Shown: piece by piece, positions 1-9,063 of the stretch
Layout: each line of letters starts with the position of its first letter
Numbering within the stretch: the stretch's first letter is position 1
Notes under the pieces: model-generated
What the model saw: the letters and a program-made list of their open reading frames with translations, nothing else
What the model was told of the DNA's origin: nothing
The model's database searches: none
Made by a program: the position numbers and the translations under genes
DNA from: JBAXLO01 sp037134755
GTDB lineage: Bacteria > Bacteroidota > Bacteroidia > Bacteroidales > JACABE01
Length of the DNA: 23,167 bases
NCBI GenBank assembly: GCA_037134755.1
Contig: JBAXLO010000054.1
Span: forward strand, 1 to 23,167
Reading direction: 5' to 3'

Positions 1-26
1 CAGGACGGAAAAACCTGTCAGGAAAG

Positions 27-47
27 ATTGTTTTCCTAATAGTCTAA
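27..47 (+). repeat. 21-bp dispersed repeat, copy A
   Basis: This 21-bp stretch (beginning ATTGTTTTCC and ending AGTCTAA) matches the reverse complement of 11453-11473 without a mismatch. Both copies are intergenic and both lead into CTAATAG-type units. A perfect 21-bp match between two gaps 11 kb apart is unlikely by chance, so I read it as a dispersed repeat family. Confidence 0.7.
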
Positions 48-151
48 TAGCCTAATAGCCTAAACCCCTATAAGCCCTGTCTTCAACTTTAGGCATTTCA
101 AACTCCAAACTTTAGGCACTATTTATTTCCTAAAAGTCTAATAGCCTAAAC
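35..151. repeat. Two runs of an 8-bp CTAATAG-type repeat
   Basis: Positions 35-65 read as consecutive 8-bp units CCTAATAG, TCTAATAG, CCTAATAG, CCTAAAC. Positions 129-151 repeat the pattern as CCTAAAAG, TCTAATAG, CCTAAAC. A related copy in inverse orientation lies at 11449-11473, at the end of the second glycosyltransferase operon. The function is unknown; the intergenic location and degenerate 8-bp period resemble dispersed short intergenic repeats rather than a coding or protein-binding feature. Confidence 0.6.
85..118. repeat. 11-bp direct repeat pair
   Basis: The sequence AACTTTAGGCA occurs at 85-95 and again at 108-118, 23 bp apart centre to centre, between the two runs of the CTAATAG-type repeat. 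It probably belongs to the same degenerate intergenic repeat block. Confidence 0.5.
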
Positions 152-244
152 AACCTTTTTATTTTTCTTACAATAAAATCTAACATATAAGTGTTATTTA
201 ATAAAAAAGTAGTACTTTTAACATCTCAATTTCTAATAATATAA

Positions 245-2530
245 ATGCGTAATATTCAGAAAATAATAATCGTAATACTTCTTCTTTTCATCAATACTGT
301 AGCTAATTCGCAAAAAGTTGGGCTGGTGTTGAGCGGAGGAGGCTCCAGAGGCGTGGCTCATATTGGGGTCATCAGAGCTCTTGAAGAAAATGGTGTTCCG
401 ATTGATTATATTGCAGGTACGTCGATGGGAGCTATTATTGGTGGGCTATACGCTGCCGGTTATTCGCCAGATGATATGGAGAAATTGTTTTTATCAAAAG
501 CATTTGCCGAATGGGTTGCGGGCAAAATAGATGATAAATATGTTTATTATTTTAAAAAAGAAAGCCCTAATGCCTCCTGGATTGATTTAAGGTTTACTTA
601 CGATCAGACAATCAAGCCCAAAATACCTACCAATATCGTATCACCGTTTCAAATGGACTTTGAATTTATGGAGATATTTGCAGGAGCCAGTGCTGTAGCC
701 AAAGGTAATTTCGACAGTCTGTTTGTGCCATTTAGATGTATGGCTTCAGATATTTACAAAAACGAAGCCGTTACCTTACGCAATGGAGATTTGGGTAAAT
801 CAATAAGAGCCTCTATGACTTTCCCCTTTTATTTTAAACCCATTAAGATAAATGGAGCGTTATTATTTGATGGAGGTATGTATAATAATTTCCCTGCCAA
901 TATTATGTATAATGATTTTTCGCCAGATATTATAATAGGAAGTAAAGTTGTAAAGAATTATTCGGCACCTAATGAGGATAATATTATTTCGCAAATACAG
1001 AATATGCTGATGGAAAAGACAGATTATTCAGTCATTTGTGGAAACGGAGTATTAATTGAACCCAATGTAAGGCCGGTAAATGTTATCGACTTTAGCAATA
1101 CTTCCGAGTTTATTGATAGCGGCTATGTGGCTGCAATACGCAATATTAATGAGATAAGGAAATATGTTACGGATGTAGTTCCTGCCGAATCAATCAAAGA
1201 AAGACGGAAGATATTTAATCAAAAGAAACCTGCCTTATTGATTGATAAAATAAGCATTACGGGATTAAATAAAAACCAACAGGCTTATGTAAACACTATC
1301 TTGTATCGCAATTTAAAATCTACGCTGTTATCAAATATCAAAACAGAATATTTTAAATTACTTACTGACGAAAAGCTTGATTATATCTCCCCTACCTTAT
1401 TATATAATGACACGACCGGGAATTATGGGTTGTTTTTAAATATTAAGAAGGATAAAAGATTTGTCGCCGAATTTGGAGGCGATATCTCTTCGAGCCCTAT
1501 CAACGAAGCCTTTGTTCAGTTACAATATAAACAGTTTGGGAAAACAGCCACCAGTATTATCGCCAATTCTTATATTGGCAAGTTCTATAGTTCGGTTGCA
1601 GCAAGAGGTCGTTACGATATCCCTACACGACTGCCCTATTATTTTGAAGGTAGTTTTGTGATGAATCAATGGGATTATTTCAAAACACATACTTATTTCT
1701 TCGAAGATAAAACACCTTCGTATTTAATTCAAAACGAAATACATTTTGGCTTAGATTTTGGCTTCCCGTTAAGGAATAATTCTAAATTAGTTTTTGGATA
1801 TGTACATTCAGATTTTAACAATGAATATTATCAAACAAATGCTTTCAGCAGGACTGATGTAGCCGACCAAACTAGTTTAGATGCCGACTGTATTAATTTC
1901 CGTTATGAGATTTTCACACAAAATAAAAAACAATACGCCTATAAAGGTTCTCATGTTTTATTACAGGCAAATTTCATTAAAGGCAAAGAAGATTTTATTG
2001 CAGGCACTACTGCAACACAGAAAGATGTAACTTTCCAGCATCAATGGTTGCAAGTTAAGTTTATCTTCGATACTTATTTTAAACCAATAGGTCGTTATAT
2101 TCCCGGGATATATTTAGAAGCATTTTACTCAGCGCAGCCTTTATTTAGCAATTATACTGCCAGTGCTTTGGCCGCCGAACCTTTTACGCCTATACCAGAA
2201 ACCAGAACTCTTTTTATGCCTGCTTATCGTGCTAATCAATTCCTGGCCGGAGGAGTAAGAAATGTTTACACCCTTATAAAAAACTTTGATTTAAGAGTAG
2301 AAGGATATATATTTCAACCCTATAAAGAAATTAATCAGGCTAATGATTTCAGTGCCTTTTATGGTGAGAAATTTAAGAATCGTTACTTTATGGGATCCTC
2401 TTCTTTAGTCTTTCATAGCCCTGTTGGTCCTATAAGTATTAGTGTAAATTATTATCAAGATTACGATCAACCCTTCTCCTTCTTATTTAATTTCGGGTAT
2501 ATTATTTTTAATTCAAAAGGAGTTGAATAA
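245..2530 (+). CDS. Secreted patatin-like phospholipase with C-terminal beta-barrel
   Basis: Predicted lipid acyl hydrolase of the patatin/RssA family, fused to a POTRA-like linker and an outer-membrane barrel. Residues 1-22 form a signal peptide (basic start, hydrophobic core, then ANSQ). The patatin domain follows: oxyanion-hole glycine motif GGGSRG at 31-36, nucleophile elbow GTSMG at 58-62 with Ser60, and the DGG motif at 209-211 giving the Ser60-Asp209 dyad. Residues about 330-400 look POTRA-like, and about 405-761 are rich in alternating aromatic/hydrophobic strands ending in a BamA/Omp85-like barrel. The layout resembles PlpD-type patatins, which cross the outer membrane through their own barrel. 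At 761 aa it is the usual length for Bacteroidota versions. It stands alone, with no neighbour suggesting its substrate. The dyad is complete, so activity is likely; the exact lipid substrate is unknown. Confidence 0.9.
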   Translation: MRNIQKIIIVILLLFINTVANSQKVGLVLSGGGSRGVAHIGVIRALEENGVPIDYIAGTSMGAIIGGLYAAGYSPDDMEKLFLSKAFAEWVAGKIDDKYVYYFKKESPNASWIDLRFTYDQTIKPKIPTNIVSPFQMDFEFMEIFAGASAVAKGNFDSLFVPFRCMASDIYKNEAVTLRNGDLGKSIRASMTFPFYFKPIKINGALLFDGGMYNNFPANIMYNDFSPDIIIGSKVVKNYSAPNEDNIISQIQNMLMEKTDYSVICGNGVLIEPNVRPVNVIDFSNTSEFIDSGYVAAIRNINEIRKYVTDVVPAESIKERRKIFNQKKPALLIDKISITGLNKNQQAYVNTILYRNLKSTLLSNIKTEYFKLLTDEKLDYISPTLLYNDTTGNYGLFLNIKKDKRFVAEFGGDISSSPINEAFVQLQYKQFGKTATSIIANSYIGKFYSSVAARGRYDIPTRLPYYFEGSFVMNQWDYFKTHTYFFEDKTPSYLIQNEIHFGLDFGFPLRNNSKLVFGYVHSDFNNEYYQTNAFSRTDVADQTSLDADCINFRYEIFTQNKKQYAYKGSHVLLQANFIKGKEDFIAGTTATQKDVTFQHQWLQVKFIFDTYFKPIGRYIPGIYLEAFYSAQPLFSNYTASALAAEPFTPIPETRTLFMPAYRANQFLAGGVRNVYTLIKNFDLRVEGYIFQPYKEINQANDFSAFYGEKFKNRYFMGSSSLVFHSPVGPISISVNYYQDYDQPFSFLFNFGYIIFNSKGVE

Positions 2531-2639
2531 TAATTAATAATTATTATATTGTTAGTTGTTAAATTGTTTGTTTTTAAGTAATAAGACAGCTTTTTTATAT
2601 TAACTTAAGATTAAATTTAAAAATATACTTAATATTTAT

Positions 2640-2669
2640 TTGCAGAGTCTAATATTATTAATAATTTTG
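2640..2669 (+). promoter_or_regulatory. Putative Bacteroidota-type promoter for the DUF349 gene
   Basis: TTG at 2640-2642 is followed after 19 bp by TAATTTTG at 2662-2669, matching the Bacteroidota consensus TTG / TAnnTTTG (-33/-7). The implied start of transcription is near 2676, leaving a leader of about 140 nt before the DUF349 gene. The rest of the 288-bp gap (2531-2818) is AT-rich, and I see no gene in it. Confidence 0.45.
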
Positions 2670-2818
2670 CTCAACTTTTGTAAAGAAAGGGAACAGTTAA
2701 TCTATTTTTTATTTTATAAATATATTTATTAATTTAAGTACAGATCTTCTAAATCAGACTTTCAGTTAATGATACTGAAACGAGAAAACAAAATCTGTGT
2801 ATAATACAGAAAAACAAT

Positions 2819-5206
2819 ATGGATACAACATCTAAGGAGCCTGAAAACATTCAGGAAAACGAAGCATTAAACGAAGTTAATTCAAACGAAAATGTGGTAA
2901 TTGAGACAATTACCGACGAAGTAAATGAAGTAATTGAACCAGTGGTTGAAATTACCGAGAACTTAAACGGAAATGATCATTCTGAAACAGAAAAGCCAAA
3001 AAAGACTCGTAAGAAAATTGAAGTACACGAGAACAATGTTACAGAAACCGATGCCGAAGCTATTCCAAAAGACACAACAGAAAAAGTAAATGAAGTAATT
3101 GAATCAACTGATGAACTTACTGAAACTGTAAAAGAAGAAAGTCATACTGAAACTGATATGACTGTAGAAACTCCTGTTGAAGTTGAAGTTGTTGAGGAAA
3201 AAGCAGAAGAATTACCAACTATCGCAGAAGTGGAAGAACCCGTAAAGGAAGAAACACCTGTAGAAGTAGTCGCAAATGTTGAAGAAAAGATTGAAGTAAT
3301 TGAGGAATTACCAACTATTACAGAAGTGGAAGAACCTGTAAAGGAAGAAACACCTGTAGAAATAGTTGCTATAGTTGAAGAAAAGATTGAGGAGTTACCA
3401 ACTGCAAGTATTGAAGCAATTGATATTCCTGAAATGCATCTTGACATTCACGAAATAGACTCTTTAGAATCAAATATTGAAGAAGAAGAATCTGATATTA
3501 ATTATGACATACTTTCTAAAGAAGAACTAGTTGTACTTTTAGAAGAAGTCATAAAATCAGAGGACATTAATAGCGTAAAGACGAAAGTTTCTTTAATAAA
3601 AGTAGCTTTCATAAAAATAGTTAAGGACGAAAAACAAATTCTGCTTGACAAATTCGTTGCAACTGGTGGAAAGAAAGAAGAATTTTCGCCCGAAGAAGAT
3701 AATGTTGAGCTTAGGTTTAGAGCTGCTTTCGATGTTTACAGAGAAAGAAAAGCATTATTTAATGACGAACAAGAAAGAGTTAAACTTGATAATTTAGCAC
3801 AGAAACAAGCAATTATTGATGAGTTAAAAGAACTTATTAACTCAGATGAAACGCTTAAACATACTTACGACGAGTTTAAAACGTTGCAGGAAAGATGGAA
3901 ACAAATTGGTCAGGTGCCAAGATTAGAGGTAAATACTCTATGGCAAAACTATCATTTTCTTGTTGAAAAGTTCTTTGATAAAGTTAAAATCAATAAAGAA
4001 CTTAAGGATTTAGATATGAAGAAGAATATGGAGAGTAAAATGGATCTTTGCGAAAAGGCAGAGGAGTTATTACTCGATTCTTCAATCCATTCATCGTTTA
4101 AAAAACTTCAACATTATCATGAAGAATGGAAAAACATTGGTCCTGTTCCTCAAGATAAAAGAGATGAATTATGGGAACGTTTTAAAAACATATCTGATCA
4201 GATTAATGATAGAAGACGTGAATTCTACGAAAAACAACAAGGCGAACATGAAGGAAACTTACTGACAAAAAATGCTTTGTGCGAAAAGGCCGAACAAATA
4301 GCAAACAAAGAACATAATTCATTAGATGATTATCAAAGTAGCACCGACGAGCTTAACGAAGTAATTAAGATTTGGAAAACAGTAGGTCCTATTGAAAGAA
4401 AAATGAATGATGAAATCTGGGCAAGATTTAAAACTTATCTGGATACATTTTATGCTAATAAAAAAGAATATTACGATAAACTAAAAGAAGTACAGGTTAA
4501 TAACTTAAATCTTAAAGTTGATCTTTGTCTACAAGCCGAATCTATTAAATTGCGTAATGATTGGAGGGCTGCAACTATAGAGTTGTTGGATTTACAAAAA
4601 CAATGGAAAGAAACAGGTCCTGTCCCTCGCAAAACCTCTGATAAAATTTGGCATCGTTTTAGAGCTGCTTGTGATGAATTCTTTAATAATAAAAATGAAT
4701 TCTTCAAGAACATTACTGAAAACGAAACAAACAATCTAAAACAGAAAGAGGAGTTAATTGAAAAAGTTAAAGCTTATGAATTTGGAATAGATCGTAATGA
4801 AAATTTACAAGCTTTAAAAGATTTCCAACGCCAGTTTACTGAGATAGGTTTTATTCCTCTAGCTCATAAAGATAGAATCCAGAATGAATTCCGTCAGACT
4901 ATTAATAAATGTTTTGAGAATTTAAAGATGAACAGTGCTGAAGTTTCAGCTGTAAACTTTAATAATAGAGTTGAAAGAATGAATCCGGCTGATGCAAGCA
5001 GGTTTATTGGAAAAGAACGTACTTACTTGCAAAATAAAATTACTCAATTAAAAGAAGACATTGGTTTGTGGGAAAATAATATAGGTTTCCTTGCTCATTC
5101 AAAGAATGCTGATCTTTTGAAACAGGAATTTGAAAAGAAAATCAATAATGCAAAACAGGATTTAATTATAATGGAAGCAAAGCTAAAAGCTATGCATACT
5201 AACTAA
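2819..5206 (+). CDS. Acidic multi-repeat DUF349 protein
   Basis: Cytoplasmic protein of the DUF349 family, which is conserved in Bacteroidota; its role is not established as far as I know. Residues 1-220 are a low-complexity, very acidic Glu/Val-rich tail, including a 32-residue segment (about 131-158 and 163-190) present twice and encoded by a near-identical DNA repeat. Residues about 330-700 hold at least five DUF349 units recognisable by a W-K-x-x-G-x-[VI]-P core followed by an aromatic-rich helix: RWKQIGQVP, EWKNIGPVP, IWKTVGPIE, QWKETGPVP and the weaker QFTEIGFIP. The last 90 residues look coiled-coil. No signal peptide or membrane segment is present. It is monocistronic, with its own likely promoter upstream and a strong terminator immediately downstream, so it is probably unrelated to the polysaccharide genes. 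Confidence 0.85.
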   Translation: MDTTSKEPENIQENEALNEVNSNENVVIETITDEVNEVIEPVVEITENLNGNDHSETEKPKKTRKKIEVHENNVTETDAEAIPKDTTEKVNEVIESTDELTETVKEESHTETDMTVETPVEVEVVEEKAEELPTIAEVEEPVKEETPVEVVANVEEKIEVIEELPTITEVEEPVKEETPVEIVAIVEEKIEELPTASIEAIDIPEMHLDIHEIDSLESNIEEEESDINYDILSKEELVVLLEEVIKSEDINSVKTKVSLIKVAFIKIVKDEKQILLDKFVATGGKKEEFSPEEDNVELRFRAAFDVYRERKALFNDEQERVKLDNLAQKQAIIDELKELINSDETLKHTYDEFKTLQERWKQIGQVPRLEVNTLWQNYHFLVEKFFDKVKINKELKDLDMKKNMESKMDLCEKAEELLLDSSIHSSFKKLQHYHEEWKNIGPVPQDKRDELWERFKNISDQINDRRREFYEKQQGEHEGNLLTKNALCEKAEQIANKEHNSLDDYQSSTDELNEVIKIWKTVGPIERKMNDEIWARFKTYLDTFYANKKEYYDKLKEVQVNNLNLKVDLCLQAESIKLRNDWRAATIELLDLQKQWKETGPVPRKTSDKIWHRFRAACDEFFNNKNEFFKNITENETNNLKQKEELIEKVKAYEFGIDRNENLQALKDFQRQFTEIGFIPLAHKDRIQNEFRQTINKCFENLKMNSAEVSAVNFNNRVERMNPADASRFIGKERTYLQNKITQLKEDIGLWENNIGFLAHSKNADLLKQEFEKKINNAKQDLIIMEAKLKAMHTN
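3209..3390 (+). repeat. 96-bp-period tandem repeat inside the DUF349 gene
   Basis: Positions 3209-3294 and 3305-3390 are nearly identical 86-bp segments with a 96-bp period. Both encode an acidic sequence starting ELPTI and ending VEEKIE. The copies differ at only a few bases, which suggests a recent in-frame duplication in the disordered N-terminal tail. Confidence 0.8.
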
Positions 5207-5233
5207 TTAAATACTCTAATAGATAATACTAAG

Positions 5234-5270
5234 AAAGAAGCTCTGATTATTTCGGAGCTTCTTTTGTTTT
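5234..5270 (+). terminator. Rho-independent terminator after the DUF349 gene
   Basis: AAAGAAGCTC (5234-5243) pairs perfectly with GAGCTTCTTT (5255-5264) around an 11-nt loop, and the stem runs into CTTTTGTTTT. It lies 28 bp after the stop codon of the DUF349 gene and is well placed to end that transcript. Confidence 0.85.
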
Positions 5271-5355
5271 ATATAATAGAATATTTCTTAATAAGGCTTA
5301 ATGAATTCAAATATTTATTATTAACTTATTTTTGTTAACAAAAAACAATAATTAA

Positions 5356-5387
5356 TTGTTTAGTTATTCAAATTATAAGTATCTTTG
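5356..5387 (+). promoter_or_regulatory. Putative promoter of the + strand glycosyltransferase operon
   Basis: TTG at 5356-5358, a 21-bp spacer and TATCTTTG at 5380-5387 match the Bacteroidota TTG / TAnnTTTG pattern. Transcription would start near 5394, about 56 nt before the first gene of the operon. A second -7-like box, TATTTTTG at 5327-5334, has no TTG at a suitable distance and is less likely. Confidence 0.45.
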
Positions 5388-5449
5388 ATTCTTTATTGAG
5401 AGATATAATATTTATTCTTAATATTTATTAATTATGTAATTTCTTAAGA

Positions 5450-6670
5450 ATGACAGAAATCTTACTTTATATATTGCGGTTATTTATCTACTCATTATTA
5501 GCTATTTTTATATTTAATAGCTTATACATTTTAATTTATGCTATTGCCGGATTAAAAAAACAAAAGGAAATCCTTACTCCTGATAGTTATATTAAAAGGA
5601 AATTTGCAATATTTATCCCTTCTTATAAAGAAGATAATATTATAATAGATACTGCTATTAATTCAATTAAGCAAACTTACCCATCCGAATATTATGATGT
5701 ATTTATCATAGCAGATAAATTGCAACCTGAAACTATTCAAACATTAAAGTCGTTGCCTATTAAAGTAATTGAAGTTAATTTTGATAAAAGCACTAAATCA
5801 AAGTCCTTAAACTATGCAATGAATGAGGCTGGAGATAACTATGATATAGCTCTAATCTTAGATGCGGACAATATAATGGAAACTACTTTTCTTGAAAAGG
5901 TAAACTTGTGCTTTGAGAATGGTTGTCGAATTGTTCAGGGGCATCGTTTGGCTAAGAATTTAAATACAACAATAGCATTATTAGATGGTATAAGTGAAGA
6001 AATAAATAATCATATCTTTAGAAAAGGACATAGGGCATTAGGATTATCTTCAGCATTGATAGGTTCAGGGATGGCTTTTGAATATAAGTTATATAAAAAT
6101 TATATGGCAAATGTTCATTCGGTGGGTGAGGACAAAGAATTAGAATTCCATTTACTAAGAGATAACTTAAAAATAGAATACGAACAATCAGCATTAGTAT
6201 ATGATGAGAAAGTTCAACATCCTGATTCCTTTACAAACCAAAGACGTAGATGGATAAATGCACAGTTAGCTTGCTTAAGAGATAATGCTATAATTGGATT
6301 TAAAAAGTTCTTTCTGGAAGGGAATATAGATCTATTAAATAAAGTTTTACAGATGATTATTCTGCCACGTATCTTATTACTAGGCTCTACTTTCATCTTT
6401 ACTTTCCTATTGTTTTGCCTTTTCTTATTAAAAGTTCTTTCATTTAATATTTTACTCTTAGGAATATCAATCTTAACGGCAACAGCTTTATCTTTGATAA
6501 TATCAGTCCCTTTAAAGTTTTATAATACAAAAACATTAAAGGCACTATTATATATACCAAAAGGATTTTTATTAATGTTAACTGCTTTATTAAAGATCAA
6601 AGGGGCAGGTAAACAATTTATACACACACCACATGGGGTGAAATCTGATGTAACAAATAAACAAGAATAA
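5450..6670 (+). CDS. Membrane-bound family 2 glycosyltransferase
   Basis: GT-A fold inverting glycosyltransferase of the kind found in cellulose/hyaluronan-synthase-like and other membrane GT2 enzymes. A TM segment at about residues 4-30 precedes the catalytic domain, which begins with FIPSYKED at 55-62. The DAD metal/nucleotide-sugar motif is at 138-140, the acceptor/base region GEDKELE at 226-232 and the QRRRW (QxxRW-type) motif at 264-268. Two or three further TM segments follow at about 304-329, 333-353 and 365-383. The QxxRW motif plus C-terminal membrane helices suggests a processive or lipid-acceptor-bound enzyme, but at 406 aa it is short for a polymer synthase. It is the first gene of a five-gene operon and overlaps the next start by one base (TAATG), so translation is probably coupled. 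Sugar and linkage cannot be read from the sequence. Confidence 0.88.
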   Translation: MTEILLYILRLFIYSLLAIFIFNSLYILIYAIAGLKKQKEILTPDSYIKRKFAIFIPSYKEDNIIIDTAINSIKQTYPSEYYDVFIIADKLQPETIQTLKSLPIKVIEVNFDKSTKSKSLNYAMNEAGDNYDIALILDADNIMETTFLEKVNLCFENGCRIVQGHRLAKNLNTTIALLDGISEEINNHIFRKGHRALGLSSALIGSGMAFEYKLYKNYMANVHSVGEDKELEFHLLRDNLKIEYEQSALVYDEKVQHPDSFTNQRRRWINAQLACLRDNAIIGFKKFFLEGNIDLLNKVLQMIILPRILLLGSTFIFTFLLFCLFLLKVLSFNILLLGISILTATALSLIISVPLKFYNTKTLKALLYIPKGFLLMLTALLKIKGAGKQFIHTPHGVKSDVTNKQE

Positions 6671-7818
6671 TGAGAATAGGAATTGAAGCTCAAAGAATAT
6701 TTCGTTTAAAAAAACATGGGATGGATATGGTTGCTCTTGAATTAATAAGAGAGCTCCAGAAACTAGATAAAGTTAATGAATATTTCATTTATGTTCGTCC
6801 TGATGAAGATTCAACTTGCATACAGGAGACAGATAATTTCAAGATACGGTTAATTAATGGGAATTATGCTTTGTGGGAACAGATATATCTTCCTCAAGCT
6901 ATTAAGAATGATAATTGTCAGTTGTTGCATTGCACCAGTAATACTGCTCCGATATTTGTTTCAACTCCGCTTATTGTTACTTTGCACGACATTATCTATA
7001 TGGAAAAGAGCATTAAAAATACTCTTTTTGGAAAAGGGACCAACTATCAAAAGTTTGGTAATTTATATAGACGATTAGTTGTTCCTAAAATAGTTAAAAA
7101 GAGTTCGAGGATAATAACTGTATCAGAATTTGAGAAAAGAAGAATTGCGAAGCTATTTAATCTGAGTGATGCTAAAATTAAAGCAATTTACAATGGAGTA
7201 AGTGTTTATTTTAAGAAGAATAATGATCAAGTGGAACTTGAAAGAGTAAAAACTAAGTATAATCTTCCTGATAAGTATTTCTTTTTCCTTGGCAATACCG
7301 ATCCTAAGAAGAACACAAAAGGTTTATTACAAGCACTTGCAATTTACTATCGCAAAAGTGGTGATGCAACTCCTTTGGTTATTCTTGATTTGAACAGAGA
7401 TTTTGTTTTAAGAACTTTACAAGAGATTAATGAAGAACATTTGATAGATAAATTGTTCTTAACCGGTTACATCCCGAATACAGATTTACCTTCTATCTAT
7501 ACGCTTTCGTGTCTATTTCTCTACCCTTCGTTAAGAGAAAGTTTTGGCATCCCGATGTTGGAGGCAATGGCTTGTGGAGTTCCGGTAATTACTTCCAATA
7601 CATCTTCTATGCCTGAGGTTGCGGGTGATGCTGCTTTATTGACTGATCCTTTTAAGCCGGAAGAAATAGCTGATGCCATGATTGAATTGCTAAATAATAT
7701 ATCTTTACAAAATAGTCTTATTGAAAAGGGATATATCCAATCAGCAAAGTTTACCTGGAAGGCGATGGCTACTCAAATGCTATCAGAATATAATAACATT
7801 ATTAACACTAACATTTAA
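6670..7818 (+). CDS. Family 4 glycosyltransferase
   Basis: Soluble GT-B retaining glycosyltransferase, 382 aa, the normal length for the family. The N-terminal acceptor domain starts at RIGIEAQRIF and includes LIVTLHDIIYME at 101-112, a typical GT4 segment. The donor-binding half starts near FFFLGNTDPKKN (204-215). The EX7E motif of GT4 enzymes is intact: E290-SFGIPML-E298, followed by ACGVPVITSNTSSMPEVAGD (301-320), which binds the nucleotide-sugar. The start codon overlaps the stop codon of the upstream GT2 gene by one base and the next gene begins 12 bp downstream, so it is clearly inside the operon. The N-terminal region resembles mannosyltransferase-type GT4s, but the donor sugar is not determinable by eye. 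Confidence 0.9.
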   Translation: MRIGIEAQRIFRLKKHGMDMVALELIRELQKLDKVNEYFIYVRPDEDSTCIQETDNFKIRLINGNYALWEQIYLPQAIKNDNCQLLHCTSNTAPIFVSTPLIVTLHDIIYMEKSIKNTLFGKGTNYQKFGNLYRRLVVPKIVKKSSRIITVSEFEKRRIAKLFNLSDAKIKAIYNGVSVYFKKNNDQVELERVKTKYNLPDKYFFFLGNTDPKKNTKGLLQALAIYYRKSGDATPLVILDLNRDFVLRTLQEINEEHLIDKLFLTGYIPNTDLPSIYTLSCLFLYPSLRESFGIPMLEAMACGVPVITSNTSSMPEVAGDAALLTDPFKPEEIADAMIELLNNISLQNSLIEKGYIQSAKFTWKAMATQMLSEYNNIINTNI

Positions 7819-7830
7819 AACTTAAGCCTT

Positions 7831-8973
7831 ATGCATTCATTTCGTGAAACATTGTATTATTTTTGGAAGAAAGTAGCTGAAAAGCAAAGAAGACAACATT
7901 TCTTAACTGAGATTTATGAGATTGATATGGAACGTTTCAATAATTGTAAAGAGCGTAAAGATCCATCTCAAATAAAGAAAGAGATGAATATCTTACAAAA
8001 GTATTGGGGATGTAAGCCCTTACATTATTACTATCATGATTTTTACAGGAAAGATTGTAAGGTTACAATTGAGGAGATGAAGAAGTTTGTTCCTGATTAT
8101 TTTATCTATAATCTTTTCTATCCAAGGAGTTTTAAAGATTATGGCATATTATGTGAGGATAAAGGTCTTACTTATGCAATCCTTAAAGGTTACAACCTTT
8201 CGCAGCCTAAAATGATCTTCCGTTTTGATGATGGAAAGTTCTATGATGAATTCAATGGACCTATTAATGGTACTATTGTTGATGAATTAATTAACGCATC
8301 TAAAGCTGAGAAGTTATTTGTAAAACCTAATCTTGGAATGGGTGGCAAAGGAATCTTAATCTTTAATAAGAAGGATCAATTATTCATTAATGAAAAAGGT
8401 GTAAAACTCGAATATAATTTACTTAAAAAAGAAGTAAATGAAGGTTCGTATGTGGTGCAGGAAGGGATGATACAAAGCGAAGAGATGAACAAACTCTATT
8501 CGCATTCTGCTAATACTTATCGCATGGTAACTGAGTGTGTAAATGGTGAAGCTAAACTTGTATTTTCATTATTACGAATGGGTAGCGGAGGCAAACAAGT
8601 GGACAATGCTAGTTCAGGGGGATTGTTTATTAAAATAGATCCTGAAACCGGCAAGATGGCTGAGTATGCTTATACTAAATATCATACTATCCATTATGAG
8701 CATCCTGATACTAAGTTTGTTTATAAAGATGCAAAGTTTTCTAACTGGGAAGAGGTGAAAGATTTTGTGCTTATAGTAGCTACTAAATTCAGAGATATTA
8801 AGTATTTAGGTTGGGATATTGCTGTGTCGGACAAAGGTCCTGTTGTTATCGAAATTAACAATGGCCCGAGTTTAAATCTTATTCAGGATTGTTATGGTGG
8901 GATTAGGGATGTACTTAAAATTAATCCTAAAGAGTGGTGGTACAACTCCAAATACACTATTAAAGAATTATAA
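7831..8973 (+). CDS. Sugar-transfer-associated ATP-grasp protein, copy 1
   Basis: ATP-grasp fold protein resembling the 'sugar-transfer associated ATP-grasp' family found in polysaccharide loci. Such enzymes couple ATP hydrolysis to ligation of a carboxylate (often an amino acid or similar group) to an amine or hydroxyl; the substrate of this branch is unknown to me. Residues 1-120 form a family-specific N-terminal region (HWG/YWGCKP-like segment at 58-63). The ATP-binding glycine-rich loop is FVKPNLGMGGKGI at 163-175, the hinge VVQEG at 208-212, a conserved NTYRMVTE at 228-235 and DNASSGGL at 258-265. The C-terminal metal/ATP-binding strand is YLGWDIAVSDKGPVVIEIN, ending at 343. No signal peptide or TM segment is present. 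It has a close tandem paralog downstream. Likely role: decoration of a glycan precursor made by the flanking glycosyltransferases (inferred from context). Confidence 0.85.
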   Translation: MHSFRETLYYFWKKVAEKQRRQHFLTEIYEIDMERFNNCKERKDPSQIKKEMNILQKYWGCKPLHYYYHDFYRKDCKVTIEEMKKFVPDYFIYNLFYPRSFKDYGILCEDKGLTYAILKGYNLSQPKMIFRFDDGKFYDEFNGPINGTIVDELINASKAEKLFVKPNLGMGGKGILIFNKKDQLFINEKGVKLEYNLLKKEVNEGSYVVQEGMIQSEEMNKLYSHSANTYRMVTECVNGEAKLVFSLLRMGSGGKQVDNASSGGLFIKIDPETGKMAEYAYTKYHTIHYEHPDTKFVYKDAKFSNWEEVKDFVLIVATKFRDIKYLGWDIAVSDKGPVVIEINNGPSLNLIQDCYGGIRDVLKINPKEWWYNSKYTIKEL

Positions 8974-9063
8974 ATCAATTTTAATATTGCTTCATAAAAT
9001 ATATATTAGATAATAATTTAAAATATAAATCAAGTTAGAAATAATAAATAATACGAAAACATT

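Larger units (their letters stand above)
1..244. other. Non-coding region with short AT-rich repeats
   Basis: No convincing coding region is visible here. The segment holds short repeats, annotated separately: two runs of an 8-bp unit of the CCTAATAG type and a direct repeat of AACTTTAGGCA. From about 150 to 244 the sequence is very AT-rich and acts as the leader of the patatin-like gene. I found no good TAnnTTTG box for that gene; the nearest look-alike (TATTTTTC near 161) lacks the final G. Confidence 0.6.

Noticed and set aside
3142..3447. 101-aa minus-strand ORF rich in Ser/Thr/Val
   Set aside because: It is the antisense shadow of the acidic Glu/Val-rich repeat in the DUF349 gene.
5327..5334. 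TATTTTTG as the promoter -7 box of the + strand glycosyltransferase operon
   Set aside because: No TTG lies about 19-21 bp upstream. The box at 5380-5387 has one and is closer to the gene.
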